Shown here one piece after another: positions 17,728 through 27,708 of a DNA stretch of 64,000 nt; positions within the stretch are counted from its first letter, which is position 1; each line of letters starts with the position of its first letter. The stretch is taken from positions 3,640,094-3,704,093 of the forward strand of contig NZ_KZ614144.1 in NCBI RefSeq assembly GCF_002884445.1. Direction: 5' to 3'. Source of the stretch: Paenibacillus castaneae. Lineage in GTDB: Bacteria; Bacillota; Bacilli; Paenibacillales; Paenibacillaceae. Made by a program: the position numbers and the translations under genes. Below the pieces are notes generated by a model. It had not been told where the DNA came from and searched no databases. It was given only the letters and a program-made list of their open reading frames with translations.

Positions 17728-18920
17728 CGGTCAGTACTCCCTAACAAGTGCTGAATATACGTTCCAATCTGAAACTTCTCGATGTCATCCGGAACCGTTT
17801 GTCCGCTTGCCAAGTACGTTGGAAGTAATTCATAATTCATAATCAAGTTGAATATAGCGCCATATACCGACGTTTCGTCCAGCTTAGTAAACAACACCTT
17901 TTGGACGCCATATTTGCTAAAATGATCGGCAACCGCAGCCATATCCTTCGTTTTCCCCGTTAAGCTAAGTACAAGAATGGTTTCACTCGGCTCGGAAGAT
18001 TGCAGAAGGCTATTGACCTCAGATACATGAAGCTCACTTCTGAAGTTTCGTCCAGCAGTATCCATATAAATCAATTCTCGGTCTGCAAGCTGCTTGAATG
18101 CCCTCGTTAAATCCATTTGAGAGAAAACAACTTCAATCGGGATATTCAAAATATTTGCATAAGTTCTAAGCTGATCAACTGCTGCTATCCGATAAGTGTC
18201 CGATGTTATGAAGCCAACCTTGCGGTTATTTTTAATTGTTTGCTCCGCCGCCAGCTTTGCGATTGTAGTCGTCTTGCCTACACCGGTCGGACCGACAAAG
18301 TGCACTATTCGTGCTTCTTGGCTTATACTACTGCCAACATAAGGCCTCAGCCATTCCGTAATATTCAGAGCTGCTAGCTCCCATACTTGCTCTTTTGTAA
18401 ATTGTACTTGTTCTTCTGTTTGTTTATTTTGAATCAATTCAATCAGCTGATCGATCCAGTTCATGTCCATTTCCTGATCGATTAAATGCTCTTTCAGCTG
18501 TGAAATTTGCTCAGATAATGGAATGCCAGCTGTTTGTTGTTTGGAGAGCTTGACCATATATTGACGCAAATCTCGAATCTCATCAATAATAAACTGCTCA
18601 CGATCAGCCTTTATGTCCGTCGCATCGATCGGAGGAACGGCTGGAGACTCCATTACAGCTGTAGCTGTTCGTTGTGATGTTTGTACCATTTGCTCAATAG
18701 CCGCATTTTCTTGCGGCGTCGGCTTTCGCGGGGAAGGAGCATTAGATTGATTCGACTCAACCGCAGCAATAACTTCCATTTTCTTCTTTTTAAACATACC
18801 CATAAAGCCGCCAACTTTAATTTCTTTTGTGTTCAATATGACAGCATCTTTGCCCAGCTCGCTTCGGATCATCGTTACAGCTTCTGGGAGTGCATTAACA
18901 ACATATCTTTTTACTCTCAT
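17724..18920 (-). CDS. flhF: Flagellar SRP-type GTPase FlhF
   Basis: 398 residues. The N-terminal basic B domain (MRVKRYVVNALPEAVTMIRS) and a variable linker are followed by the NG GTPase domain with G1 [15 protein letters not shown] from residue 210 and G3 MDTAGRNFRS. It recruits early flagellar components to the site of assembly. The ATG overlaps the flhA stop by four bases. Confidence 0.95.
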   Translation of the reverse strand: MRVKRYVVNALPEAVTMIRSELGKDAVILNTKEIKVGGFMGMFKKKKMEVIAAVESNQSNAPSPRKPTPQENAAIEQMVQTSQRTATAVMESPAVPPIDATDIKADREQFIIDEIRDLRQYMVKLSKQQTAGIPLSEQISQLKEHLIDQEMDMNWIDQLIELIQNKQTEEQVQFTKEQVWELAALNITEWLRPYVGSSISQEARIVHFVGPTGVGKTTTIAKLAAEQTIKNNRKVGFITSDTYRIAAVDQLRTYANILNIPIEVVFSQMDLTRAFKQLADRELIYMDTAGRNFRSELHVSEVNSLLQSSEPSETILVLSLTGKTKDMAAVADHFSKYGVQKVLFTKLDETSVYGAIFNLIMNYELLPTYLASGQTVPDDIEKFQIGTYIQHLLGSTDR

Positions 18921-20947
18921 AAGTTCACAACCCCAATGCTTTGAACTTCAATGTTCGGCTCCAGCTCACTGTAAGAAAGCACCGGCACATCCTGCATCGT
19001 TCTTTCAACAATTTGTCTCAAATACATTCGAATCGTCGGTGAAGCTAGAACTACGGGCTGCTGGCCCGATTGAATCTGACGATTCACCTGCTCATTGAGC
19101 TTTTGATAAATTTGCTGTGTGGAAACCGGATCTAAAGCAATATAGCTGCCTTGATCGGATTGCTGCACCGATTCTGCTATTCTCTTCTCAAGCTGCGGTC
19201 CTACTGTAATAACTTTCAATGTATCGCTGCCTGATGAAAACTGCTGAGTAATTTGCCTAGAAAGAGCCTGACGAACATACTCGGTCAAAATATCCGGGTC
19301 CTTCGTGTAGTTTCCATGATCAGCCAATGCTTCAAAAATGGTAACCAAATCACGAATTGATATTTTCTCGCGCAGCAGCTTAGCAAGTACTTTCTGTATA
19401 TCGCCAATCGTAAGAATCGAAGGGATCAACTCATCTATTAGTGCTGGATAAGACTCTTTCACATTTTCTACAAGAAGCTTCGCTTCTTGACGGCCAATAA
19501 GCTCATGAGCATGCCGCTTTATGATTTCCGTTAAATGTGTTGCCACAACAGAAGGAGGGTCAACTACTGTATAGCCTGAGAGCTCTGCTCGTTCCTTCAT
19601 TTGCTCATCGATCCAGATTGCAGGCAAGCCGAATGCCGGCTCTGTTGTTTCAATACCGACAACCGAATCATCCTCAAACCCAGGACTCATGGCTAAATAA
19701 TGATTGAGCAGCAAATCGCCTCGCGCTACGGTATTTCCTTTAATTTTGATTACGTATTCATTTGGCTTTAATTGGATGTTGTCACGAATACGAATGACTG
19801 GAACGACCAACCCTAGTTCCAAAGCGCATTGCCTGCGGATCATAATAATTCGATCGAGCAAGTCTCCGCCCTGCTGGGTATCAGCTAGCGGAATAAGTCC
19901 ATAACCAAACTCAAATTCAATAGGATCTATTTGAAGAAGACTGATGACACTCTCTGGACTTCGAACCTCTTCGATTTGCTGCTCTTCGACAAGCATTTCT
20001 TCCTGCTCGTGCTGTTTATTAATAACTTTCTGCATTCGCCAACCGCCAAAAGCAAGCATTAAAGCGAATGGCCAAGTTCTCATCGGACCTATCGGAGTCA
20101 AGCCGAGTAATCCGATCGTGCCTGCTGCTATGTATAATAACTTTGGATACTTAAATAATTGTGCAGTGACATCCTCTGCAAGGTTGCCGTCCGATGCTGC
20201 TCTCGTTACGATAAGACCCGCTGCCGTGGAAATAAGCAAAGCTGGGATTTGGCTTACGAGACCGTCACCGATGGTCAAGATCGAGAAAGTGGACAGCGAC
20301 TTCTGGAAATCAAATCCATGAATAGCCATACCGATTACAAAGCCGCCAACCAAGTTGATGACTAGGATGATGATCGAAGCGATCGCATCCCCTTTTACAA
20401 ATTTACTGGCTCCGTCCATCGCTCCGTAGAAATCGGCCTCGCGTTCGATTTTGGAACGTCGGTCTCTAGCTTGCTTCTCATTAATGAGTCCTGCATTTAA
20501 ATCGGCATCTATACTCATTTGCTTACCTGGCATCGCATCAAGCGTAAATCTCGCCGCGACTTCCGCTACCCGCTCAGAGCCCTTGGTAATAACGATAAAC
20601 TGAACGACGACTAGGATGAGAAAGACGATGAAGCCAATTGCTATTTCTCCCCCGCCTACCCAGCTTCCGAATGTAGCTACCACCTCGCCTGCTTCTGCAT
20701 GAGACAAAATATTTCTTGTCGTTGATACGTTTAGCGCTAAGCGGAATAGGGTAGTAATCAATAGAATTGCCGGGAATATTGAGAAATCAAGAGCTTCCCG
20801 CGTATTCATTGCTATGAGCAATATCATGAGAGCAATTGAGATATTGAGTATGATAAGCACGTCTAGCAGTAAGACTGGGATCGGGATTATCATCATGAGA
20901 ACAATGCCAATGACGCCGAATAGTATTACTAAATCTTTTAGTTTCAT
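18917..20947 (-). CDS. flhA: Flagellar export gate protein FlhA
   Basis: 676 residues. About eight membrane helices in the first 320 residues form the proton-driven export gate, with the FHIPEP-family signature region around RFTLDAMPGKQMSIDADLNA. The cytosolic C-terminal half binds the ATPase and export chaperones. ATG with GGGAGGAG upstream. Placed between flhB and flhF as in B. subtilis. Confidence 0.97.
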   Translation of the reverse strand: MKLKDLVILFGVIGIVLMMIIPIPVLLLDVLIILNISIALMILLIAMNTREALDFSIFPAILLITTLFRLALNVSTTRNILSHAEAGEVVATFGSWVGGGEIAIGFIVFLILVVVQFIVITKGSERVAEVAARFTLDAMPGKQMSIDADLNAGLINEKQARDRRSKIEREADFYGAMDGASKFVKGDAIASIIILVINLVGGFVIGMAIHGFDFQKSLSTFSILTIGDGLVSQIPALLISTAAGLIVTRAASDGNLAEDVTAQLFKYPKLLYIAAGTIGLLGLTPIGPMRTWPFALMLAFGGWRMQKVINKQHEQEEMLVEEQQIEEVRSPESVISLLQIDPIEFEFGYGLIPLADTQQGGDLLDRIIMIRRQCALELGLVVPVIRIRDNIQLKPNEYVIKIKGNTVARGDLLLNHYLAMSPGFEDDSVVGIETTEPAFGLPAIWIDEQMKERAELSGYTVVDPPSVVATHLTEIIKRHAHELIGRQEAKLLVENVKESYPALIDELIPSILTIGDIQKVLAKLLREKISIRDLVTIFEALADHGNYTKDPDILTEYVRQALSRQITQQFSSGSDTLKVITVGPQLEKRIAESVQQSDQGSYIALDPVSTQQIYQKLNEQVNRQIQSGQQPVVLASPTIRMYLRQIVERTMQDVPVLSYSELEPNIEVQSIGVVNL

Positions 20948-20969
20948 GACGCTGTCTCCTCCCGTTTTA

Positions 20970-22067
20970 TTATGACGATCTCACGCGCCCCTTCATTTTA
21001 TATACGTATGCCAACACTTCCGCGACAGCTTGGAACAAGTCTGGAGGAATAACATCCCCGATTTCAGCTCGTTCATAAAGCGCCCTCGCCAGCGGCTTAT
21101 TTTCCATCGTTATAATACCGTTTTCTTTAGCAACCTCCCTGATGCGAAGCGCAACATGGTCCATGCCCTTTGCGATAATCTTAGGTGCTTCCATATTCGC
21201 AGCATCATATTTGAGCGCGATGGCAAAGTGAGTTGGGTTTGTAATAATAACATCTGCTTTAGGCACCTCTTGCATCATCCGCTGCATCGCCATCTTACGT
21301 TGGCGTTCGCGTATACGACCCTTTATCATCGGGTCACCTTCGGATTTCTTATATTCATCTTTGATATCTTGCTTGGACATGCGCAAACTCTTAGCATGCT
21401 CGAACCTCTGATAGAAATAATCTGCTAATGCGAGAACTGCAAGCACTGCACCGATTTCGATCCCTAATCTTACAGTTACACCGGCGGCATAACTGAATAT
21501 TTGTTGAACCGGCAGGCTTGTGAGCACTAGAATCCGGTCCCATTCTTTCGAAATCGCGATAAAAACTAAAACGCCGATAATGGAAAGCTTCAAAACACTT
21601 TTTAAAAATTCAACAATTGTTTTTGCGGAAAAGATTTGCTTGAATCCTTTTATGGGGTTCAACTTGCTAATTTTCATCTTCAAAGGATCACCGGTTAGCA
21701 AAAAACCGAACTGTACGACATTGCCAAGAATACCGACAATAATCGTCACGGCGAAGATGGGAGCCAGAATGAGCAGGAGCTCCGTCGTGATATCCGTAAA
21801 GAGCGACATCACATTACCCGTCGTAAGCTCCATCAATAGCCAATTCTCGAACAAATTATCAAATAGGTTCATAACATGCTGCTTATAATAACCGCCCATC
21901 ATTAGGAAGCCCATAAACGTGAACATCATAATAAAAGAACCGGGCAAATCAGAGGATCTAGCAATTTGACCTTTTTTTCTAGCATCGTCCTTTTTCTTCG
22001 GAGTAGCTTTCTCCGTCTTCTCCTGACTGAACAATTGAAGATCAAGCTCTAGACGGTAAATATGCAC
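20970..22067 (-). CDS. flhB: Flagellar export switch protein FlhB
   Basis: 365 residues: N-terminal basic stretch (EKTEKATPKKKDDARKKGQI), four membrane helices, and a cytosolic domain with the autocleavage motif NPTH at 277-280. Cleavage there switches export from hook to filament substrates. GTG start with GGAGG eight bases upstream; it lies 12 bases after the fliR stop. Its C-terminal domain has a free-standing paralogue in this window (51626-51934). Confidence 0.97.
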   Translation of the reverse strand: MHIYRLELDLQLFSQEKTEKATPKKKDDARKKGQIARSSDLPGSFIMMFTFMGFLMMGGYYKQHVMNLFDNLFENWLLMELTTGNVMSLFTDITTELLLILAPIFAVTIIVGILGNVVQFGFLLTGDPLKMKISKLNPIKGFKQIFSAKTIVEFLKSVLKLSIIGVLVFIAISKEWDRILVLTSLPVQQIFSYAAGVTVRLGIEIGAVLAVLALADYFYQRFEHAKSLRMSKQDIKDEYKKSEGDPMIKGRIRERQRKMAMQRMMQEVPKADVIITNPTHFAIALKYDAANMEAPKIIAKGMDHVALRIREVAKENGIITMENKPLARALYERAEIGDVIPPDLFQAVAEVLAYVYKMKGRVRSS

Positions 22068-22079
22068 GACAGCATCCTC

Positions 22080-22877
22080 CTATTGCCCTGCAGGCGGCGG
22101 TCCTTGCACGATACTGAGCAGCTGTCCCATCGCATCAAACATGATGGAAAACAATCTTTCGAATATCCCAGCAAGACTTGGCATCAACAGCATAAGCAAA
22201 ATCAATCCTATAATGAGCTTCAGCGGAATTCCAATAACAAACACATTAAATTGAGGAGCAGTCTTAGTTAGAAAGCCTAAGCCCACATCAGTCAAAAACA
22301 TGGCTACGATTAAAGGCGCTGCAACCTGGATGGCCAACAAAAATATGTTGCCAACGGTTCTTGTCAAAAATTCTGTAATGCTGCCGCTCATTATTCTGCT
22401 AAAGAGCTCATTCGATAACGGCATCCATTGATAGCTGTCCATCAGTCCTCTTAACAGAAAATGATGGCCATTCATCATAAGAAATAATACGATCATCAGC
22501 ATATACTTGAAATTTCCAAGCAATGGCGCAGATGTGCCTGTATGAGGGTCAACAATGTTAGCCATTGCAAAGCCCACTTGCAAATCCATAAATCCGCCTG
22601 CGGTTATTACGACCGTAAAAAACAAATAAACGACATAGCCCATTAAAATTCCAACTAAAATTTCTCGAAGCACTACGAGTACATAAGCAGCGTCCGGCAC
22701 AATCGTCTGTTGCATGCCATAAGTGAGAAAAACAATAAAGGAAATGAAAAAACCAAGTCCAATCTTGAACGTATTCGGCACACCCTTAGAAGAGAAAACA
22801 GGCGCTACGACGAAAAACGCAGTTATTCGACAAAAAATAAGCAAAAAAATAGGGAAACCTTGTACGATCGCATCCAT
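22080..22877 (-). CDS. fliR: Flagellar export gate protein FliR
   Basis: 265-residue polytopic membrane protein of the FliP-FliQ-FliR export pore. Multiple helices span the protein; GFPIFLLIFCRITAFFVVAP at the N-terminus and GVPNTFKIGLGFFISF are typical. ATG start. It follows fliQ by 11 bases. Confidence 0.96.
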   Translation of the reverse strand: MDAIVQGFPIFLLIFCRITAFFVVAPVFSSKGVPNTFKIGLGFFISFIVFLTYGMQQTIVPDAAYVLVVLREILVGILMGYVVYLFFTVVITAGGFMDLQVGFAMANIVDPHTGTSAPLLGNFKYMLMIVLFLMMNGHHFLLRGLMDSYQWMPLSNELFSRIMSGSITEFLTRTVGNIFLLAIQVAAPLIVAMFLTDVGLGFLTKTAPQFNVFVIGIPLKLIIGLILLMLLMPSLAGIFERLFSIMFDAMGQLLSIVQGPPPAGQ

Positions 22878-22888
22878 TCACTCACAAC

Positions 22889-23158
22889 CTAACCGATGTA
22901 ATTATGTAGATTATTCAGCAGATTATAAGTAAAGTCGATGACCGTGTTTAGAATCCATGGACCAAAAATGATAATCGACACGAAGACTGCTACAATTTTC
23001 GGAACAAAAGCAAGTGTTTGTTCCTGAATCTGTGTCGTTGCTTGAAATATGCTTACCAGCAGTCCAACAACTAGAGCAAGAACGAGCATCGGCGCACTGG
23101 CTTTCAGAACTACGAACACAGCCTCTCCGGCTAATCCGATTATGAAATCAGTACTCAT
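22889..23158 (-). CDS. fliQ: Flagellar export gate protein FliQ
   Basis: 89 residues with two membrane hairpins. FKASAPMLVL-like first helix, then GLLVSIFQATTQIQEQTLAF, which is the family signature. It contributes four copies to the export pore. ATG with GGAGGGACG upstream. Confidence 0.96.
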   Translation of the reverse strand: MSTDFIIGLAGEAVFVVLKASAPMLVLALVVGLLVSIFQATTQIQEQTLAFVPKIVAVFVSIIIFGPWILNTVIDFTYNLLNNLHNYIG

Positions 23159-23180
23159 CTAACGTCCCTCCTTGCTGTAA

Positions 23181-23939
23181 TCACGTGTTGAAACTTAATA
23201 ATAGCGATCTGACGATTAAGTACCATCCATCAACTAGAACAAATAATAGCAGCTTAAAAGGCAGTGATATCATGACCGGTGGAAGCATCATCATCCCCAT
23301 AGCCATCAATGTACTTGCAACAATCATATCAATGACTAGAAAAGGTATGAATATCATAAATCCCATTTGGAACGCTGTCTTGAGCTCACTTATTGCATAG
23401 GCTGGTATTAAAACCGTTATTGGGATGTCCTCATAGGAAGCAGGCTTCTCCGTCTTCGTATATTCCATGAAAAGGAGCAAATCCTTCGGCCTCGTATGCG
23501 AAAACATAAACTTTTTCATTGGAACGGCTGCTTCTTGGAAAGCTTCCGTTTGCGACAACTCACCTTTCAAGTAAGGCTGAAGAGCAACATCATTTACTTG
23601 AGAAAACGTCGGCGCCATAATAAAAAAAGTTAAAAACATCGCAAGACCGATGAGTACTTGGTTCGGCGGCATTTGCTGCGTACCGAGTGAGGTTCTCACA
23701 AACCCTAAAACAATAACAATGCGGGTAAAGCTTGTCATCAAAACTAATAGTGCTGGTGCTACACTCAATACTGTGATTAGCAGTAGAATGGATAAGGCGC
23801 TAGTACCAGGCGTTTCACTGCTTCCATCACCAATATTGATTGAGATATCAGGTAGTGGCTCCGCAAATGCCTGGTTGTGAAACAACATGGCAAGCAGCTG
23901 TAAAGCAACGATTGATATCCACCACTTATTTTTCATCAT
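23181..23939 (-). CDS. fliP: Flagellar export gate protein FliP
   Basis: 252 residues with a cleavable-type signal peptide (about residues 1-26, ending AFAEP) followed by four membrane helices. TSFTRIVIVLGFVRTSLGTQ and QMPPNQVLIGLAMFLTFFIM are signature blocks. It forms the core ring of the export pore. The start overlaps the end of fliO by 14 bases. Confidence 0.97.
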   Translation of the reverse strand: MMKNKWWISIVALQLLAMLFHNQAFAEPLPDISINIGDGSSETPGTSALSILLLITVLSVAPALLVLMTSFTRIVIVLGFVRTSLGTQQMPPNQVLIGLAMFLTFFIMAPTFSQVNDVALQPYLKGELSQTEAFQEAAVPMKKFMFSHTRPKDLLLFMEYTKTEKPASYEDIPITVLIPAYAISELKTAFQMGFMIFIPFLVIDMIVASTLMAMGMMMLPPVMISLPFKLLLFVLVDGWYLIVRSLLLSFNT

Positions 23940-24570
23940 CCATCAACCGTTCATTTGTTTTAGAGTCATGCAGTAACGATTCTAATTGTTGTTTGCGGCC
24001 TGCTTGCTGATTTAGCTTATCCTGCAGCATGTCCTGGAAGCTCGATGTTTGGTTCCACTGTTCGTTTGAAGGTTCAGGACCTGCTTGTTCATTTCGGTTG
24101 GTCACTTTCTTCACTAGCAGAGAAAGTACATTTTGCGGCCAAACCGATTCTGGCTGTCTCTCAAGTGCTGAGATGACCGCAAGAGCTGTCTCAGGATCAT
24201 CTAGCTTATCTATTAGAGTTATGCTCTCGCCTACTCCCACAATATAAACACGACCAGCAATTTCAATGACTTGCAATGAATTATTTTGTCCAAGCGCAAT
24301 GCCGCCTAGTGAACGAAGAGAACGATTCGCTCCCCATGAGCGGTTGCGCTGCGACAACCATTTAATGACTAGCACGATTAAAAAAATAACGATAGCAAGG
24401 GAGATGATGACCCAAACTAAGCTCCCCGCAATATTTTTTGAGTTTGTAAAAACCATTTGCTCATCACTGTTTGCGCTGCTGCCGTCAATTGCAGCAGCAG
24501 CTGCAAAACTCGGCCATATCGCCATCCCAAGAGCAGACACCATTGAAATGCGAGATTGTATGTTAAACAT
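23926..24570 (-). CDS. fliO: Flagellar biosynthesis protein FliO/FliZ
   Basis: 214 residues: a signal-like hydrophobic N-terminus, a periplasm-side segment, then one membrane helix (LVWVIISLAIVIFLIVLVIK) and a cytosolic FliO domain (GGIALGQNNSLQVIEIAGRV). The C-terminal tail is Gln/Asn/Lys rich. FliO helps assemble FliP into the pore. Longer than enterobacterial FliO and similar in layout to B. subtilis FliZ. Confidence 0.88.
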   Translation of the reverse strand: MFNIQSRISMVSALGMAIWPSFAAAAAIDGSSANSDEQMVFTNSKNIAGSLVWVIISLAIVIFLIVLVIKWLSQRNRSWGANRSLRSLGGIALGQNNSLQVIEIAGRVYIVGVGESITLIDKLDDPETALAVISALERQPESVWPQNVLSLLVKKVTNRNEQAGPEPSNEQWNQTSSFQDMLQDKLNQQAGRKQQLESLLHDSKTNERLMDDEK

Positions 24571-24582
24571 AATGTCTAACCG

Positions 24583-24945
24583 TTATCCCAATGTTTTTTT
24601 GATCGCTTCAATTACGCGATCTGCTTGAAATGGTTTAACGATAAAGTCCTTTGCGCCTGCTTGAATCGCATCAATGACCATTGCTTGCTGACCCATTGCT
24701 GAACACATAATTACTTTAGCATTTGCGTCTACTTTTTTGATTTCTTTAAGTGCTGAAATCCCATCCATCTCAGGCATTGTAATATCCATTGTTGTTAAAT
24801 CCGGTTTTAATTCCTTATACTTCTCAACCGCCTGAGCCCCGTCTTGAGCCTCACCGACGACTTCGTAGCCGTTCTTTGATAAAATGTCTCGAATCATCAT
24901 GCGCATGAAAGCTGCGTCGTCTACGATCAGAATGCGGTTTGCCAT
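24583..24945 (-). CDS. cheY: Chemotaxis response regulator CheY
   Basis: Single-domain receiver, 120 residues. Acidic pocket DD at 9-10, phospho-acceptor D54 (TTMDITMPEMDG), and the conserved Lys in KDFIVKPFQ. CheY-P binds the switch proteins FliM and FliY, encoded immediately upstream, to bias rotation. ATG with AGGAGG upstream. Confidence 0.97.
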   Translation of the reverse strand: MANRILIVDDAAFMRMMIRDILSKNGYEVVGEAQDGAQAVEKYKELKPDLTTMDITMPEMDGISALKEIKKVDANAKVIMCSAMGQQAMVIDAIQAGAKDFIVKPFQADRVIEAIKKTLG

Positions 24946-24966
24946 CTTTTTTTTCCTCCTAGAATA

Positions 24967-26217
24967 CTATTGTAATTTTTGAATGCGGTCCCATTGGCTT
25001 ACGATATCCGTCACACGAACACCAAAGTTTTCATCAATGACAACAACCTCGCCTTTAGCGATCAATTTGTTGTTCACCAATATGTCTACAGGCTCGCCGG
25101 CTAGCTTGTCCAGCTCAATAATCGAACCTTGCGACAGCTCCAAAATATCCTTTATTTGCTTTTGGGTCCTTCCTAATTCTACCGTGACCTTAAGCGGTAT
25201 GTCGAGCAGTAAATTGAGGTTTGTTTCATCCGGCTGAATATATGGCGCATTTCCGAAATTTGCAAATTGTACAGGCTGCACATTTACGTTGCGACTAGCT
25301 GTCTGGCCGTATGTATTTGGTCCAGGCGGATGCATCGGAATATCATAGCCAGCAGCAGGAGTTTGGTACTGCATTGGCGGCACTTGCTGCATTGGCGGAG
25401 CCATATATGCGGGCTGTGGAGCAGCGTGCATATGAGCTGCTGCTGCAGTTTCCTGCATCGCTGCTGCTTGTTGTGCTGCTGGAGCAGGCGGCGCCGTTAC
25501 AGCTGGCTGCTCTGGTTGTTCCTCTACAACTCCCATTAAGATGTCTACCATTTGCTTTGCAAATGGTACCGGAAGCAGCTGCAGAATCGTCGAATCAATC
25601 AGATCGCCAATTTTTAAACGGAAGGATATTTTGATAAACAGATCAACTGGAGGCAAATGGTCTAATCCATCTCCATTGCTTACGTCCAAAATATCGATTC
25701 CTGGCGGTGAAATATTAACAAAACGATTAAATATTGTTGACATTGAAGTGGCTGAAGAGCCCATCATTTGGTTCATGGCTTCTTGAACAGCGCTAATATG
25801 AATTTCATTCAACTCTTCAAGAACGACATCACCATCACCGCCAAGCATTAAATCGGCAATGATCTGTGCATCCTTGGTTTTGATGACTAGCGAATTTATA
25901 CCTTGGAAGCCATCCACATACTGCACGCTAACAGCTACATGCGGCTTAGGAAAAACATCACCCAGCTCATCTTTTCGAACCAAAGTCACCTGCGGTGTAG
26001 TAATATCGACTTTTTTGCCTAGCAGCGTGGAAAGTGCAGTAGCAGCGCTGCCAAACGTAATATTTCCAATCTCACCGAGCGCATCCTGCTCCATGTCAGA
26101 CAAGAAATCGGACAACTGAGAATCCCCTGCGGCTGATTGGTCCGGCTCCGGATCATTAGAGGATTGACGAAGCAACGCATCAATTTCCTCTTGTGATAAA
26201 TAGTCCTTACTCGTCAT
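24967..26217 (-). CDS. fliY: Flagellar switch phosphatase FliY (FliN/CheC-like)
   Basis: 416 residues in three parts. The N-terminal peptide YLSQEEIDALLRQ matches the CheY-P-binding start of FliM. The CheC-like phosphatase domain keeps two Glu-x2-Asn motifs (GEIGNITFGSAATALS and QEAMNQMMGSS). A linker of about 100 residues very rich in Ala, Gln, Pro and Met follows. The C-terminal FliN/SpoA domain (LLLDIPLKVTVELGRTQ onward) is intact. It replaces FliN in the switch and dephosphorylates CheY-P. It overlaps fliM. Confidence 0.96.
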   Translation of the reverse strand: MTSKDYLSQEEIDALLRQSSNDPEPDQSAAGDSQLSDFLSDMEQDALGEIGNITFGSAATALSTLLGKKVDITTPQVTLVRKDELGDVFPKPHVAVSVQYVDGFQGINSLVIKTKDAQIIADLMLGGDGDVVLEELNEIHISAVQEAMNQMMGSSATSMSTIFNRFVNISPPGIDILDVSNGDGLDHLPPVDLFIKISFRLKIGDLIDSTILQLLPVPFAKQMVDILMGVVEEQPEQPAVTAPPAPAAQQAAAMQETAAAAHMHAAPQPAYMAPPMQQVPPMQYQTPAAGYDIPMHPPGPNTYGQTASRNVNVQPVQFANFGNAPYIQPDETNLNLLLDIPLKVTVELGRTQKQIKDILELSQGSIIELDKLAGEPVDILVNNKLIAKGEVVVIDENFGVRVTDIVSQWDRIQKLQ

Positions 26218-27208
26218 TATCTTCTTCCACTCCTTCGCTCACAATTTCATCCACTTGTACGGCTAATCGATCCTTAACGGAGCCAGGACTGCCTATGAAT
26301 TTCAGCTTGTCTCCAACTTTAATTTTCAGGCCGTCATCAACAGATTTATTTAATGAAATAACATCCCCTACATTCAAGCCTAGAAACTCTTTAATTGTAA
26401 TACTAGATTCGCCGAGCTCGGCTACAATTGGAAGCTTTGCTTTATTAACTCGCTGCTCCAATATTTCCACTTCTTCTGGCGCGCGCGCTTTCTTCTGCGA
26501 AACAAACCAATGATGAACGGATAACCTAGACATAATAGGTTCAATAACAACATGAGGAATACATAAATTAATCATGCCTGTTGTATCGCCAATTTTGGTG
26601 CTGAACGAGATGAGTGCAATCGTCTCATTGGGCGAAACGATTTGCATAAACTGCGGATTCGTTTCCAATGCTTCAAGTCTTGGAGAAATATCGATTATCG
26701 TTTTCCACGCCTCTTGCAAGCTCTCAAATGTACGACTGAATATGCGCTCCATAATAATCGTTTCAATCTCTGTCAGGTTAATGATTTTTGAAGGTGCGAT
26801 TCCTTGTCCACCCAGCATTCTATCCAGCATGGCATAGGCAACGTTAGGATTCACTTCCATCACCATACGGCCTTCAAGCGGCTCAGCTTCAAAAATGTTT
26901 AGGATTGTCATTTTGGGAATGGAACGAATAAATTCGTCATAAGGCAATTGCTCGACATCCACGACCGTAATCTGTACAAATGTGCGAAGCTGCGCTGAGA
27001 AATAGGTTGTCAAATAACGCGCAAAACTTTCATGAATCCTTGTCAGACTTCGAATATGATCCTTCGAAAACCGCACAGCGCGTTTGAAATTATACACACT
27101 GACTTTACGTGTCGTCTCTTCCTTCTTTAAATCCTCTGCGTCCATTTCGCCAGAGTCCAACGCTGCAAGAAGCGCATCAATTTCATTTTGTGATAAAACA
27201 TCAACCAC
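26207..27208 (-). CDS. fliM: Flagellar motor switch protein FliM
   Basis: 333 residues: N-terminal CheY-P-binding peptide DVLSQNEIDALLAALDSG, CheC-like middle domain, and C-terminal SpoA domain. The longest frame opens at a GTG that lies inside the ribosome binding site AAGGAGGTG. The GTG three codons later has correct spacing and gives the usual N-terminus MVDVLSQNEIDALL. Overlaps fliY by 11 bases. Confidence 0.96.
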   Translation of the reverse strand: MVDVLSQNEIDALLAALDSGEMDAEDLKKEETTRKVSVYNFKRAVRFSKDHIRSLTRIHESFARYLTTYFSAQLRTFVQITVVDVEQLPYDEFIRSIPKMTILNIFEAEPLEGRMVMEVNPNVAYAMLDRMLGGQGIAPSKIINLTEIETIIMERIFSRTFESLQEAWKTIIDISPRLEALETNPQFMQIVSPNETIALISFSTKIGDTTGMINLCIPHVVIEPIMSRLSVHHWFVSQKKARAPEEVEILEQRVNKAKLPIVAELGESSITIKEFLGLNVGDVISLNKSVDDGLKIKVGDKLKFIGSPGSVKDRLAVQVDEIVSEGVEEDNDE

Positions 27209-27241
27209 ATATCTCACCTCCTTCGAGGAATGTCGGCGTAT

Positions 27242-27706
27242 TTATATTTGTGTAATCATAAAATTCGTGATTTCGACTTTAACTAATTTCCCCTTAGGGA
27301 CAATAGGATTTATTAAGTTCAAAAGCTTAGACTTAAGTGCATCTTCACCTTGAGAACCATTAAGCTCTTCAGCTGTCATATCCGCTATTGTTCTATTAAT
27401 AATCGGTCTTACTTCAATATCAATAATTTTATCAAATTCTTCTTTTGCCTTCTTGCTGTCTAGCTGGAAAGCAAAGCTGAGTACAACGAAATATTCAGGG
27501 TCTTTCAAGTTTCTTCTAAAATCTTTTAATTCGGATGTTACTTTCACACGCTCATCGGCAGATAATACTTTGACTTCGATTGTCTTAGTCTCTGTAGCTG
27601 TCTCCATGGGATCGGTGAAAAACGATTTAAACAGTATGATGGATACGATAGCAATTAATGTAATAGCTAATAATATGGTAATTAGCCATGGAATCATCTT
27701 CTTCAT
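27242..27706 (-). CDS. fliL: Flagellar basal body-associated protein FliL
   Basis: 154 residues with one N-terminal membrane helix (WLITILLAITLIAIVSIILF) and an extracytoplasmic stomatin-like FliL domain (VLSFAFQLDSKKAKEEFDKI). It surrounds or stabilises the stator. ATG with GAGGG upstream, two bases after the swrD stop. Confidence 0.92.
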   Translation of the reverse strand: MKKMIPWLITILLAITLIAIVSIILFKSFFTDPMETATETKTIEVKVLSADERVKVTSELKDFRRNLKDPEYFVVLSFAFQLDSKKAKEEFDKIIDIEVRPIINRTIADMTAEELNGSQGEDALKSKLLNLINPIVPKGKLVKVEITNFMITQI

Positions 27707-27708
27707 CT

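Noticed and set aside
25226..25540. Repeats in the fliY linker as a DNA repeat element
   Set aside because: The repetitiveness follows from Ala/Gln/Pro/Met codons in an in-frame linker of a functional protein.
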